NCBI GenBank assembly: GCA_016840945.1
Contig: JAEORJ010000254.1
Span: 1 to 48,099 of the forward strand
Reading direction: 5' to 3'
Length of the DNA: 48,099 bases
DNA from: Candidatus Gerdarchaeota archaeon
GTDB lineage: Archaea; Asgardarchaeota; Heimdallarchaeia; JABLTI01
Below the pieces are notes generated by a model. The model had not been told where the DNA came from. It did not search any database and saw only the letters and a list, made by a program, of their open reading frames with translations. The translations under genes were made by a program, and so were the position numbers. Positions 32,852-42,411 of the stretch are shown here, piece after piece (within the stretch, counting starts at the first letter, position 1; each line of letters opens with the position of its first letter).

Positions 32852-35008
32852 TTGGTAAATTATCTTTGCATTTCTGAAAAACCAACCGCAGCAAAACGCT
32901 TAGCTGCAGCTCTTGATGCTCAAGGTAAACCAAAAAAAGTTGCTACTCCTAGAAATTTTGCCAAGGTTCCAGTTTATGAATGTAGAAGAAATAATGATAC
33001 TATTTTTGTTATCCCCGCATTAGGCCATCTCTATTCTACTGTTGAGGATTCAGCTGGTGGCTGGCATTATCCTGCTTTAAGCTATAAATGGGTTCCAACC
33101 TATATTGCTGATACTAAAAATACTACTCGTCCTTTTGTTACTGCTTTCAAGAAATATGGTCAAGAAGTAGATGAGGTTATAGTAGCTACCGATTTTGATT
33201 TAGAAGGTGAAGTTATTGGAGCAACTATAGCCAAATTCGCTTGTGAACGAGATTTAACTCAAGTTAAGCGAATGAAATTCTCGACTTTAATTAAGGAAGA
33301 TATTGTTGAAGCTTATGAGCACATGAATCCAACAGTGGATATCAATCTCGCTAATGCTGGTTTTACCAGACATGAAATTGATTGGTTGTTTGGTATCAAT
33401 TTAACTCGAGCATTAACTTTAGCTGTAAAACATTCAACTGGTCGTTATAAGTTAATCTCTACTGGTAGGGTTCAAGGGCCAACATTAAAATTCGTAGCTG
33501 ATCGAGAGCGAGAGATCCAAACTTTTGTGCCAATCCCTCGCTGGGCAATTAATGCATCAATAATTCTAGAGGGGGAAGAAATTCCTATAGAATACGAAAA
33601 GAAATTCTTACCTTCTCTTATAGAAGCTGAAAAAATTGTCTCTGAAACCGATGGTAAAAAAGGGATTGTAAAAGATATCAGTAGTAAAGAGATAGTACAA
33701 AATCCGCCTATTCCCTTTAATCTCAGTTCCTTGCAATCTGAAGCTTACCGTTATTTTGGTTATTCACCTAGTCGTACTTTACGTGCAGCTGAAAGATTAT
33801 ATCTCAATGCTTTGATATCCTATCCTCGAACAGGTAGTCAACAATTCTCTGATAAAGTGAATCATAAAGCTATTTTGAAAGATTTAGCAAAAATCACAAT
33901 TTATAATGAAAGAGCAACAAAATTGTTGGCTAAAACCACCTTAAAACCTACTGCTGGTAAAAAGAAAGATCCCGCTCATCCACCTATTCATCCCACAGGT
34001 ACGAGACCGCCATCAGGTATGAGTAGTGATGAACAAAATATCTACCAACTTATTGTATGTCGCTATCTAGCTATTTTTGGTACATCAGCTATCAAGAAAA
34101 GTTTACGGCTTGACATTGAAATTAATGGTTATTTATTCTTCCTTCGAGGAATGAAAGTTCTAAAGAAAGGTTGGTTGGAATTATATGCCCCATTTGGTAA
34201 AGTAGATGAAATAGAGTTACCTGACTTGAAAAAAGGCGAATCAGTAACAATAGGGAAAATCAGCCATCGGCAAAGCTATACTCAACCACCTGCAAGATAT
34301 AATCCAAACTCATTACTTAAGAAAATGGAGGATGAGGAATTAGGTACAAAAGCTACCAGAGCCTCGATTATAGATATTCTATACTCTCGAGGATATATTG
34401 AAGACGAAAGTATCTATGCTACGGACCTTGGTTTTGCTGTTATTGATACATTAGAAAAGAACAGCCCTGATATCATTGAAGTCGAACTTACTCGAAATTT
34501 GGAAAATGATATGGAAAGCATTAGTACAGGTGAAAAAGCAAGAGAATTAGTATTAATGGATTCTATTAGACAGCTAAAGGATATACTCACGAGTTTTTAT
34601 TCGAAAGAAAAAATCATTGGTATTACTCTACAAGAACAAATACAAAATCTTCGACAAAGACAACGTGTTCTTGGTGTTTGTCCTGTATGTAAAAAAGGAG
34701 AATTAATAATTACACGCTCAACTCGAACTAAGAAACGATTTGTTGGTTGTACGGGATATTATAAGAAGATTTGTGATTGGAGCGCACCTATACCACAAGC
34801 TGGCTACGCTTCACCAGCAAAGAAAATCTGCAAGCATTGTAATTTCCCTATGGTAACTATCCGCAAAAAAGGAAAGAAGCCTTATACTATTTGTGCCAAT
34901 TGGTTGCATTGTCCAGGTACTCCAGACGATGTTTTAGAGAACTATAAAAATAACAAGAACAATGGCTTAGAAGATGCCCTCTCTGAAGATTTGGTGGAAG
35001 AAGAATGA
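32852..35008 (+). CDS. topA: DNA topoisomerase I (type IA)
   Basis: 718 residues. The TOPRIM motif ATDFDLEGE at 112-120 supplies the metal-binding acidic residues, HEIDWLFGINLTRAL and ISTGRVQGPTL are conserved strand-binding parts, and the active-site Tyr is Tyr324 in ISYPRTGSQ. Near the C-terminus lie CPVCKKGEL, then a C-x-G-Y segment and CKHCNFP, so two zinc ribbons follow the core, as is usual in archaeal topoisomerase I. It relaxes negative supercoils and resolves single-strand links. The start is TTG at 32852, with GAGATG upstream. The stop overlaps the next gene by four bases. Confidence 0.95.
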   Translation: MVNYLCISEKPTAAKRLAAALDAQGKPKKVATPRNFAKVPVYECRRNNDTIFVIPALGHLYSTVEDSAGGWHYPALSYKWVPTYIADTKNTTRPFVTAFKKYGQEVDEVIVATDFDLEGEVIGATIAKFACERDLTQVKRMKFSTLIKEDIVEAYEHMNPTVDINLANAGFTRHEIDWLFGINLTRALTLAVKHSTGRYKLISTGRVQGPTLKFVADREREIQTFVPIPRWAINASIILEGEEIPIEYEKKFLPSLIEAEKIVSETDGKKGIVKDISSKEIVQNPPIPFNLSSLQSEAYRYFGYSPSRTLRAAERLYLNALISYPRTGSQQFSDKVNHKAILKDLAKITIYNERATKLLAKTTLKPTAGKKKDPAHPPIHPTGTRPPSGMSSDEQNIYQLIVCRYLAIFGTSAIKKSLRLDIEINGYLFFLRGMKVLKKGWLELYAPFGKVDEIELPDLKKGESVTIGKISHRQSYTQPPARYNPNSLLKKMEDEELGTKATRASIIDILYSRGYIEDESIYATDLGFAVIDTLEKNSPDIIEVELTRNLENDMESISTGEKARELVLMDSIRQLKDILTSFYSKEKIIGITLQEQIQNLRQRQRVLGVCPVCKKGELIITRSTRTKKRFVGCTGYYKKICDWSAPIPQAGYASPAKKICKHCNFPMVTIRKKGKKPYTICANWLHCPGTPDDVLENYKNNKNNGLEDALSEDLVEEE

Positions 35009-35229
35009 AACACTGTGTGATCTGTCAATCAACTATTGAGAAAGGCCAATATTGCGATGCACATCAGATAGCATATGATAATTTAAAGAAAAGATTTCCT
35101 GATTGGCAAAAAGCATACGGGAAGCTTTCGTGGAAGGAATACCTTACCAAAATGAGCGAAGATCAAGATATCCCAGTTGGTGACTGGGCACGTGAAGTTG
35201 CTGATCACCTATTAAAAAGTGAAAAATAG
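35005..35229 (+). CDS. Small zinc-finger protein translationally coupled to topA
   Basis: 74 residues. An N-terminal Cys-x2-Cys (CVIC) and a later Cys-x2-His (CDAH) form one zinc site, followed by a helical domain (YDNLKKRFPDWQKAYGKLSW, then WAREVADHLL). Its ATG overlaps the topA stop as ATGA, so translation is coupled and the two proteins probably work together or are needed in equal amounts. I do not recognise a named family. It may be a small topoisomerase or DNA-associated factor. The next gene, a PfkB-family kinase, follows at once. Confidence 0.72.
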   Translation: MKHCVICQSTIEKGQYCDAHQIAYDNLKKRFPDWQKAYGKLSWKEYLTKMSEDQDIPVGDWAREVADHLLKSEK

Positions 35230-35248
35230 CTTATATGAGAGATTTAAA

Positions 35249-36217
35249 GTGACACAAAAAAAAATCCTAGGTTTTGGCCAAGTTCTTTGGGATTTATCTG
35301 TTTTTATTGATTTTCAATTCCTCAAGGATATCGATATTTCGGTAGGTGGTCACAGAAATGTACCCAAAGAAACGTTAGATGAAATACTTGAAAAAATAAA
35401 AACTGAAAATCCGAATAATAAGATTATCAAAAATTCAGGTGGAAGTTGTGCTAATGTTATGTCAAATTTAGCTAAATTAGGTACCCAATCAGCTTTTTGT
35501 GGCAAACATGGACAAGATGAAGATGGCCGCTTATACATGGAAATCCTTGCCAATGAAGGTGTTAAACCATATAGCGTTATTGATAAAGAGAATGCTACAG
35601 GACAGCTATTATCATTAATTACTCCTGACAAAGATAGAACCTTTATAGTCCACTGGGGAGCTTCTGAGCTATTACCACCTGAATCAATTGATCAAAAATT
35701 GGTTAAACAAACTGATTATGTGCATATGGAAGGTTATCTAATTATTAACTCCGCGGAAGCATTATGGGTAATCTTTGAAAATGCTCAGAAAACAACTTTC
35801 GATCTGGCTGCTCATTCTGTAGTAGAACAAACAAAACCTGAACTGCAAAAAATGATGAAAAAATACCCTCCTAAAATAATCTTTTCAAATGAATTTGAAG
35901 GAGTAACTTTTACCCATCAAAAAGACCATCACAAAATTGTTGATGAATTGTTAAACTTCTGTGATATTGCAGTATTAACATTGGGTGAGAAAGGAGTATT
36001 AGTTAAAACCTCTACAGGGGAGGAGCATTTTGAACCTGCTTTCCCAACAAACCTAGTAGATACTACTGGAGCAGGTGATTCGTTCTGCGCAGGATTCCTG
36101 CATGAATTTCTTAAGAATGAATCAATAGAGAAAGCAGCAAAATTAGGTGTACGAGTAGCAAGTATAACAATATCACAAATAGGCGCACGATCATTTCAAG
36201 TAGTACAACTAAAATGA
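35249..36217 (+). CDS. PfkB-family sugar/nucleoside kinase
   Basis: About 322 residues from the GTG at 35249, which has GAGAG at a good distance; a GTG at 35219 would overlap the previous gene more. NSGGSCANVMSNLAKLG and FCGKHGQDEDG match the N-terminal ribokinase signature, and DTTGAGDSFCAGFL near residue 272 is the C-terminal signature with the catalytic Asp. The sequence resembles the adenosine-kinase-like group of PfkB proteins, which phosphorylate nucleosides or sugars. The substrate is not fixed. It is the third gene in the topA operon; a tRNA gene lies just downstream on the opposite strand. Confidence 0.88.
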   Translation: MTQKKILGFGQVLWDLSVFIDFQFLKDIDISVGGHRNVPKETLDEILEKIKTENPNNKIIKNSGGSCANVMSNLAKLGTQSAFCGKHGQDEDGRLYMEILANEGVKPYSVIDKENATGQLLSLITPDKDRTFIVHWGASELLPPESIDQKLVKQTDYVHMEGYLIINSAEALWVIFENAQKTTFDLAAHSVVEQTKPELQKMMKKYPPKIIFSNEFEGVTFTHQKDHHKIVDELLNFCDIAVLTLGEKGVLVKTSTGEEHFEPAFPTNLVDTTGAGDSFCAGFLHEFLKNESIEKAAKLGVRVASITISQIGARSFQVVQLK

Positions 36218-36235
36218 AAATTGAATAAAGAATAT

Positions 36236-36312
36236 TGGTGGACTGGGTGGAATTTGAATCCACGGCCTCCTGAATGCGAATCAGGCGATCTTCCGAACTG
36301 ATCTACCAGCCC
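36236..36312 (-). tRNA. tRNA-Ala (anticodon CGC)
   Basis: Acceptor GGGCTGG pairs with CCAGTCC and contains the G3-U70 wobble that marks alanine tRNAs. The anticodon arm is CCTGA-TTCGCAT-TCAGG with anticodon CGC, and the T arm is GTGGA-TTCAAAT-TCCAC. Discriminator A and the terminal CCA are encoded. No intron is present. It follows the PfkB gene on the opposite strand. Confidence 0.93.
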
Positions 36313-36491
36313 ATGTTTTCTTTATAAATAAACTAATTGTTGTTCTTCGATGAATAATTACCTTTTAAATTATTGTTTTTAATCTATTTTTCGCTAATTT
36401 AAGTGGCTTTTTTCATGTTTTTTGTCAGTTTTTTCCACTATTTTTATAATGTTAACGACCATGTTCAAAAACCATAAAAAGCATGTGCACT

Positions 36492-36507
36492 TTTACATTA
36501 ATGTAAA
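36492..36507. promoter_or_regulatory. 16-bp palindrome upstream of the coiled-coil gene
   Basis: TTTACATTAATGTAAA is a perfect palindrome, with CAC and GTG just outside it. It lies 64 bases before the start of a protein that carries a winged helix, so autoregulation is a possible reading. Confidence 0.45.
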
Positions 36508-36570
36508 GTGAAGCAATTTTACTATGACTAATTTGGAAATTTTACCAAAAAAATAGTATGAGGAATTATT

Positions 36571-39500
36571 ATGTCCATTAAAGAAGCAAAGGACCTTGAA
36601 TTGTTACCTAAACTTTCTTCTAATGAGAAAAGAGTCTTTTCTGCTCTAGCTACCTATGGTGCCGGAAATGTTAATGAAATATCTCAAAAAGGTGGCTTAT
36701 CAAGAGGTAGAGTAACCAGCTCAATAGAAAGCTTGGTGCAAAGAGGTTTAATTATCCCGCTAAAAACTGAAGGAGAAGAACAGCGATATTCAGCTATTTT
36801 TCCAATCGAACGTTTTATTGAAGTGATTGATAAACTCAATTTCTATTTACAAAGCCGTAAAGAAGAGCTTAAAGCTACTACACTGATTGTGAATGATTTC
36901 ACCGAAAACGCAATTAAAAATGTTCGTGATGCTAGTGTTGCTGAACGTGAAAAGCGAAATGAACGTTCAGAGGAAGATATCAAAGATCTTGAAATCTCCA
37001 TGGATGCTTCCTTTAGTGGCATTCTCGCTTCAATTGAAATGGACATGAAGGATTTAGGTAAAATTGCTCAAACATCAAATGAATTCCTCACAGAATCCTC
37101 AATCCGTTCAACTGAAACATGTGCAAATATCAAAAGAAGCCTTGTACCTATAGCTAAGAAATTCAGTGAAATAACTGCACAGACCCAGAAGCACGCTTAT
37201 GATCAAAGAGAAGTAATTGTTGATGCTCGTGTGAGTGATATTCTTGATTTTGAAGACAATGCTATTAAAGCTTTTAACGAAGTACTTGATGCTTTTAAAG
37301 ATTCACAAGACGCTTTTGAAAATATTATCTTTTCAGTTTTAGATTCAGGCATCGAAGATTTAGAAAAAGTCACTCGACCAATTAATGACCAAATTGAAGA
37401 AGCTATTAAATCATTAAAATCAGCCATTCAAGAGGCTTCTAATAATTTCCAAACAGAGATTTTGAGGGTTTTAGTAGAGCAGAAAAGATTGATGATTTCA
37501 AGTGTTGAGATAATCAGACCTAAAACGAATAATGTTATTGAAAAAACTTTCAATATTCAAGATTCCACTTTCGGTGAACTTTTTGATAGTTTAATAACAA
37601 TAATGGAAAATAATAACACCCTATTCAGCCAAGCTGTTGAACAATTAGCTAATGACTTTAATGCTAGAATTACCAATATAGCTGAGCATTCATATGAAAT
37701 TGTTTCTAGTACTAATGAGGAACTTGCTTCAATAGAGCATCGATTTAATGAGAAAGTTGATTCTAATATTGAGGAAAAGACTGAACTCATACATCTTACT
37801 TCAAATAAAACTCGAGAAGTATTAAATGAAATGATGGAACAATTTATTATGATTTTGAATCGTACTGTTGCCCAATACCAAATGGATTTAGGCGACTTAG
37901 TAGCAAAACTTGAGACTGATTTTCTTAATAATGTTGAAAGAAGCGGTTCTGGTATTCTCAATCTTATTAATTACATTAACCTCTCATTAATTGATCCTGT
38001 TAGAATACTTTTGAAAAACCTTGAAGAGTTAAATAAAAAAATCGAGAAAGAGGAAAGTGATTTTCTTACTAAATTTGAAAAATTGCTTTCTGATGATTTA
38101 ATGCAAATTAGTAAGGAATATGAATCTGAAACCAAAAAGAAAGAAGAGAATTTTGAAAAAGAAGTTTCTCGATTAACAGATCGTTTTGAAAAGGAGATTA
38201 AATCAAATCACGATCTATTACGAAATAGACTAAATTCAAGTCAAAAGAATTTACAAGCACTATTTAAGAACTTCTCTGACAATCATGAAAAGGAGCTTAG
38301 AAATACCAGTAAAGATATCTCCAATTTAACACGTAAACTTGAGCGTTGGCGTGGTGAAAGCGTTGATCTATTAAACAGAAAAGTAGATACTCAAGTCAAT
38401 CAAAGTATATCAGTTCTTTCAAAAGAAATCGATGAAATTATTACCAAAATTGATAGCAGTTATAATCTCTCTAAAAGTGATTTAATCAAAGTTGTAAAGG
38501 AATCATTTAATGATATCTCCAAGAATTTCAAAGATTTTGGTGGCTCTATTGGTAATCTATTAAATAATTCATTAGATGAAATATCTAATACTTTGAAAAA
38601 GGACAGTTTAACCATTAATAATAGATTAGTTGAATTTAAGAAAGAACAAGATAAATTATTAGAAGAAACTAAAAAACCATCTATTAAATTAATCAAGGAT
38701 ATAGAATCCGATTATAAAGAATTATATGATAAGCTAAATAATAACATAGACCAATTCTTTGAATCTGAGGTTGATAATTTCAAACGTAATAGAAGCGACA
38801 TTACAAAATCAATTGAAAACATTCTAAGTCGCAGAACCTCACGTTCGAATAAAGAAATTGAAAATATGAAAGAAATGTTTGAACGTTCACGGGAAGGTTT
38901 TATCAGAAAAACAAGAGAAAGCTTCGAAGAAGTGGAAAAGCAAATCGCCAAAGATGCCTCATCATTAATAGATCAAGAAAACACTATGAGAGACACAATA
39001 ATTGATTTAACGGAAAAAACAATTACTAATATATCCAATGGTATGAACGCTTCTGCTGAAGCATTAAGAACCAATCTTTGGGAAGGTTCTGAATCCATTT
39101 TTGGTCAAGCATCTGCTGAGATAAATAAACAAGAAATTGATTTGAAACAACTAGATTCTAATCTTAAAGATAACCTTCTTGAAATTTATAATGAAATTAA
39201 TAGCGTAGTTTCAAAGGAGCTTACAATTATATCTAATAAAACAGAGGATTTCCAGGAAAATCAAATTTCAAATGTTGGTGATTTCAAGAGTAAATTTAGC
39301 TCTAATCTCATGGAACAATTAATGGAAAAACAAGAAGAATTACAAAAATACGAACAATATATGAAAAACCTAGCTGCTTCTCTAAGCACAGACTTGAAGG
39401 AGGTTATAGATAGCTCAATTAATAGAATGGTTCAAGAATTAGAAACTAAAACTTCAGGCATAGAAGGAGCTATCTTTACAACGGTGGGTAATATTACCTC

Positions 39501-40161
39501 TGAGGCATCTCGAAAAACAGAAGGAGTAGTTGTCATTGGTGAACAAGCTGTTTTAGGAATAGAAGATCGTTACACTGAAAATCTCGAAAGAATTAGACAG
39601 AGTCTTACAGATGAAGTAATTAATCGTATTGAAAAGGAAGCACAACGTATTGAAAATTACAAAGGTAAATTACAACAGCTTGGTAGAAACCACCTGAAGA
39701 TTTATGGTGATGCTGAAAGGGCCTTTTATGAAGGATTATCAAAAGATTTACAAGAAGCTGAAAAAGCTGCTTTGAAAAGCATTAACACTTGTGAAAGTTT
39801 GTCATGTGGCTTCTTAGAGGATCTAGATACTGAAATAAATGCTATTGGTGACCGAGTTGGTATTAGTACTGATAAAGTTACTCTAGAACTCCTCGATGAT
39901 TTTGATCGAGTTTTACAAAAAGTCAAACGCGAGGTTTCATTATTTGCTAGAAAACAATTCGAACTGTCAAATAGAAGCAACCAAGAAATTGCTGAAGCAT
40001 TCCTTAAGTCAGTTGATGATTTAGAAGAAGTAATGTTGAAGCAAATTGATAGCTTTACAACTAGAACAATAACTACTATTGACCGTACAAAGGAAATGTC
40101 CGATGTTGTTATTAGTCATGTCAAGGATATTACAGAGTCATTTAAAGAAGTAAATGAATAA
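36571..40161 (+). CDS. Giant coiled-coil protein with an N-terminal TrmB-like winged helix
   Basis: 1196 residues. Residues about 15-90 form a winged helix of the TrmB type (LSSNEKRVFSALATYGAGNV, recognition part GLSRGRVTSSIESL, then VQRGLIIPL as the wing). Everything after about residue 100 is charged heptad-rich helix without Pro-rich breaks: a long coiled coil some thousand residues long, with no membrane segment and no ATPase motif. Its Lys/Glu/Ser/Asn composition is reminiscent of SMC-like arms or tropomyosin. GAGGA precedes the ATG. It could be a DNA-tethered filament or a partition/chromosome-organising protein. No family of known function was recognised. Confidence 0.8.
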   Translation: MSIKEAKDLELLPKLSSNEKRVFSALATYGAGNVNEISQKGGLSRGRVTSSIESLVQRGLIIPLKTEGEEQRYSAIFPIERFIEVIDKLNFYLQSRKEELKATTLIVNDFTENAIKNVRDASVAEREKRNERSEEDIKDLEISMDASFSGILASIEMDMKDLGKIAQTSNEFLTESSIRSTETCANIKRSLVPIAKKFSEITAQTQKHAYDQREVIVDARVSDILDFEDNAIKAFNEVLDAFKDSQDAFENIIFSVLDSGIEDLEKVTRPINDQIEEAIKSLKSAIQEASNNFQTEILRVLVEQKRLMISSVEIIRPKTNNVIEKTFNIQDSTFGELFDSLITIMENNNTLFSQAVEQLANDFNARITNIAEHSYEIVSSTNEELASIEHRFNEKVDSNIEEKTELIHLTSNKTREVLNEMMEQFIMILNRTVAQYQMDLGDLVAKLETDFLNNVERSGSGILNLINYINLSLIDPVRILLKNLEELNKKIEKEESDFLTKFEKLLSDDLMQISKEYESETKKKEENFEKEVSRLTDRFEKEIKSNHDLLRNRLNSSQKNLQALFKNFSDNHEKELRNTSKDISNLTRKLERWRGESVDLLNRKVDTQVNQSISVLSKEIDEIITKIDSSYNLSKSDLIKVVKESFNDISKNFKDFGGSIGNLLNNSLDEISNTLKKDSLTINNRLVEFKKEQDKLLEETKKPSIKLIKDIESDYKELYDKLNNNIDQFFESEVDNFKRNRSDITKSIENILSRRTSRSNKEIENMKEMFERSREGFIRKTRESFEEVEKQIAKDASSLIDQENTMRDTIIDLTEKTITNISNGMNASAEALRTNLWEGSESIFGQASAEINKQEIDLKQLDSNLKDNLLEIYNEINSVVSKELTIISNKTEDFQENQISNVGDFKSKFSSNLMEQLMEKQEELQKYEQYMKNLAASLSTDLKEVIDSSINRMVQELETKTSGIEGAIFTTVGNITSEASRKTEGVVVIGEQAVLGIEDRYTENLERIRQSLTDEVINRIEKEAQRIENYKGKLQQLGRNHLKIYGDAERAFYEGLSKDLQEAEKAALKSINTCESLSCGFLEDLDTEINAIGDRVGISTDKVTLELLDDFDRVLQKVKREVSLFARKQFELSNRSNQEIAEAFLKSVDDLEEVMLKQIDSFTTRTITTIDRTKEMSDVVISHVKDITESFKEVNE

Positions 40162-40175
40162 CTAACAATAATTTA

Positions 40176-41312
40176 GTGTATTTATTTCATCTTTACGAAT
40201 TATTTAATTACTGGGAATTAACTAGTAAATTAACCTTGATAGAAGATAATAATGATAGTTCTCACGCACAACAAAAGAACTTAGTAACACCAAGCTCAGA
40301 TACTCGAGCAAAAAAAATACCCAAACATGTTTTCTTTCTTATCGCAATAGCAATGATTATGACCTCTTTTGCATCGATTCTCATCAGATTAGCTGGTAAA
40401 GATGTTTCAACATTTTGGCCTAGTGTAGAACCCGCTAATGCTTCAGTAATAGCTTTTTGGCGTTTACTTTTTGCTACTATCGGCATGTTTCTAGGAGCAG
40501 TTGTAACAGGTAATCTTAAGGAATTTAAAAAAGTGAATTTTAGGAAAGATATGCCTTTATTGTCACTATCAGGTTTTATGTTAGCAGTACATTTCATTAG
40601 CTGGAATCAATCATTACAAATGACTACAGTAGCTAGTTCTGTAACCATTGCGTATCTTATGCCATTATTTACTTTGATTTTCTCAGTTATATTTCTAAAA
40701 GAGCGATCTAGCTGGTATCAAGTAATAGCGATTATATTTTCTATTAGTGGAGCAATAATTGTTGGAATAGCTGATTTAGTGCTACAAGATTCAACAGGTG
40801 GATTGACCAATTTATTCGGTGATTTACTAGCCCTTTTAGGAGGGGTATCTGCTGCAGCTTATTTCGTAATAGGTCGTAAAAAAAGAGAAAAACTTGATAT
40901 TTTCTCATATACTACAATAGTCTATGGTATGTGCACATTATTTATTCTCGTTTATCTTCTTGGGTACGATGGACTAAGCTTAATCCCTGCTACTGGTATA
41001 GAATCACTAACGATCATCAAGTTAAATTGGCAACATTACTTGTTCTTCTTTCTACTTGCATTAGGACCATCATGTTTAGGGCATACATTATACAATTATA
41101 GTTTAGAATTCGTAAAAGCACCAGTTATTACTGTAACAGCTTTAGGTGAGATGTTTGGTTCAACTTTATTAGCATTTGCTATTTTTAGTGAAACACCTAC
41201 CCATTGGTCTGCTTATATAGGAATGTTCTTGGTTGCTTTGGGTATTATTGCTACAGTTATAATAGAAAATAGATCAAATAAAAAAGAGTTGTCAGCTGAA
41301 GCACAACTCTAA
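40176..41312 (+). CDS. EamA/DMT-family transporter
   Basis: 378 residues. After about 45 polar N-terminal residues, ten hydrophobic helices follow in two five-helix EamA repeats (FWRLLFATIGMFLGAV and SLQMTTVASSVTIAYLMPLF in the first; LGPSCLGHTLYNYSLEFVKAP in the second, the conserved symmetrical site). Such drug/metabolite transporters export amino acids, nucleotide sugars or other small molecules. GTG at 40176 lacks a ribosome-binding site; a TTG at 40236 would remove 20 residues and is possible. It starts 15 bases after the coiled-coil gene and may be read with it. Confidence 0.85.
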   Translation: MYLFHLYELFNYWELTSKLTLIEDNNDSSHAQQKNLVTPSSDTRAKKIPKHVFFLIAIAMIMTSFASILIRLAGKDVSTFWPSVEPANASVIAFWRLLFATIGMFLGAVVTGNLKEFKKVNFRKDMPLLSLSGFMLAVHFISWNQSLQMTTVASSVTIAYLMPLFTLIFSVIFLKERSSWYQVIAIIFSISGAIIVGIADLVLQDSTGGLTNLFGDLLALLGGVSAAAYFVIGRKKREKLDIFSYTTIVYGMCTLFILVYLLGYDGLSLIPATGIESLTIIKLNWQHYLFFFLLALGPSCLGHTLYNYSLEFVKAPVITVTALGEMFGSTLLAFAIFSETPTHWSAYIGMFLVALGIIATVIIENRSNKKELSAEAQL

Positions 41313-41351
41313 GTGAATACCTTTTTAGGATTATTAACTTAATTATTAATT

Positions 41352-41747
41352 ATGGTAGATTCTGAATTTGATAGTAGATTACTCATAGGGAAAATTGCTG
41401 CTGATAAAGATAACAAAAAATTAGGAAAAATTGTACGAGTAGAGCTTATGCTTGGAAAAACTGTCAAAAAGGAAATGCCATTTGTGTTCATTCTGGTTTC
41501 TAAAATATTTAAGAAAGATATTATTGTCCCAATCGAAGCAGAGAAGGTTTTCAAATACAGCACCTATTATGCTTGGTTTGATATCACCAAAGAGGAATTT
41601 GATAAGGAAGTTAAAACTCTGGAAAAGGTAAGAACTGAACGTGAAATTTATACAGGTGATACAGGATTCCATAAAGTAAAAGGGAATCTCGGTTTTGCAT
41701 TTGATCCATATCGATTATCTCATAAAAGCAAAGAAAGGAAAAAATAA
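41352..41747 (+). CDS. PRC-barrel-like protein, first of a tandem pair
   Basis: 131 residues. The opening LLIGKIAADKDNKKLGKIVR is the PRC-barrel pattern (a strand, D-x-x-G-x-x-x-G-K-V/I), then a middle strand part with KKDIIVPIEAEKV and a tail of basic residues ending SKERKK. The neighbour at 41924 repeats the same plan over its whole length, so the two arose by duplication. PRC barrels occur in photosynthetic reaction centres and in RimM, where they mediate protein-RNA or protein-protein contact. No enzyme activity is expected. No ribosome-binding site stands out before the ATG. Confidence 0.72.
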   Translation: MVDSEFDSRLLIGKIAADKDNKKLGKIVRVELMLGKTVKKEMPFVFILVSKIFKKDIIVPIEAEKVFKYSTYYAWFDITKEEFDKEVKTLEKVRTEREIYTGDTGFHKVKGNLGFAFDPYRLSHKSKERKK

Positions 41748-41923
41748 TCCATTGTTATTATGAACATATAAATAATGAAACGAGTATATATTCCATACAG
41801 AAGTAATTACCGATTTTGTGGGAGTACTGCTTTAGATAAAAGATAACTATTAAACTGATTATAAATCAATTAAACTCAGTAAAATAGATATCATTATTGG
41901 AAAAAATGAATAGAGGTGGAAAC

Positions 41924-42304
41924 ATGAGCTATCAAAAATTAATTGGAAAAGTTGCTGTTGATAAGGATAGCAATGCTCTTGGTAGGATAGTCCGTATAGA
42001 GAAACTTATTGGAAAAACTGTTAAAGTGTACAAAGCATATGCCATGGTGCATGTAGAAAAGCGATTTAAAAAAGATATTTTGGTGCCTATTGAATGCGAA
42101 TTAATGTTAAAAGTTGAAGGATTATATGTATGGTTTAATATTACCAAAGAGGAATTTACTGAAGAAGAAAAAAGAATCCGCACAATTAAAACTGAGCGAG
42201 CAAAATACGATGGAAACATACCTGAAAGGTCAATTTCAGGACGTATGTGGATGCCTTATGATCCAACTGGAACCAGCTATAAGAAGAAAGAACGAAAACA
42301 TTAA
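41924..42304 (+). CDS. PRC-barrel-like protein, second of a tandem pair
   Basis: 126 residues from the ATG at 41924, which is preceded by GAGGTGG; an upstream TTG start is weaker. It is aligned along its whole length with the gene before it (LIGKVAVDKDSNALGRIVR against LIGKIAADKDNKKLGKIVR; FKKDILVPIE against FKKDIIVPIE), but the C-terminus differs (GRMWMPYDPTGTSYKKKERK). The two copies keep the barrel and basic tail but not the surface residues, so they may bind different partners. The strong hairpin at 42340 marks the end of the transcript. Confidence 0.72.
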   Translation: MSYQKLIGKVAVDKDSNALGRIVRIEKLIGKTVKVYKAYAMVHVEKRFKKDILVPIECELMLKVEGLYVWFNITKEEFTEEEKRIRTIKTERAKYDGNIPERSISGRMWMPYDPTGTSYKKKERKH

Positions 42305-42339
42305 TACTAGTTACAAAAAATTTTACATAAAAAAAGAAA

Positions 42340-42374
42340 ATCTTGTATTCCTAAAATCATTAGGAATATAAGAT
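42340..42374. terminator. 15-bp hairpin between convergent genes
   Basis: ATCTTGTATTCCTAA pairs with TTAGGAATATAAGAT (one G-U) around AATCA. It lies between the PRC pair and the convergent OSTC-like gene and can end transcription from both directions. Confidence 0.65.
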
Positions 42375-42411
42375 AGAATTATCTTTAAAATGATTATTTT
42401 ATTGATTTAAA

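Noticed and set aside
40263..40271. CTCACGC, a possible 5' acceptor partner for the tRNA 3' fragment
   Set aside because: It lies in the coding part of the EamA gene and no D arm or anticodon arm adjoins it.
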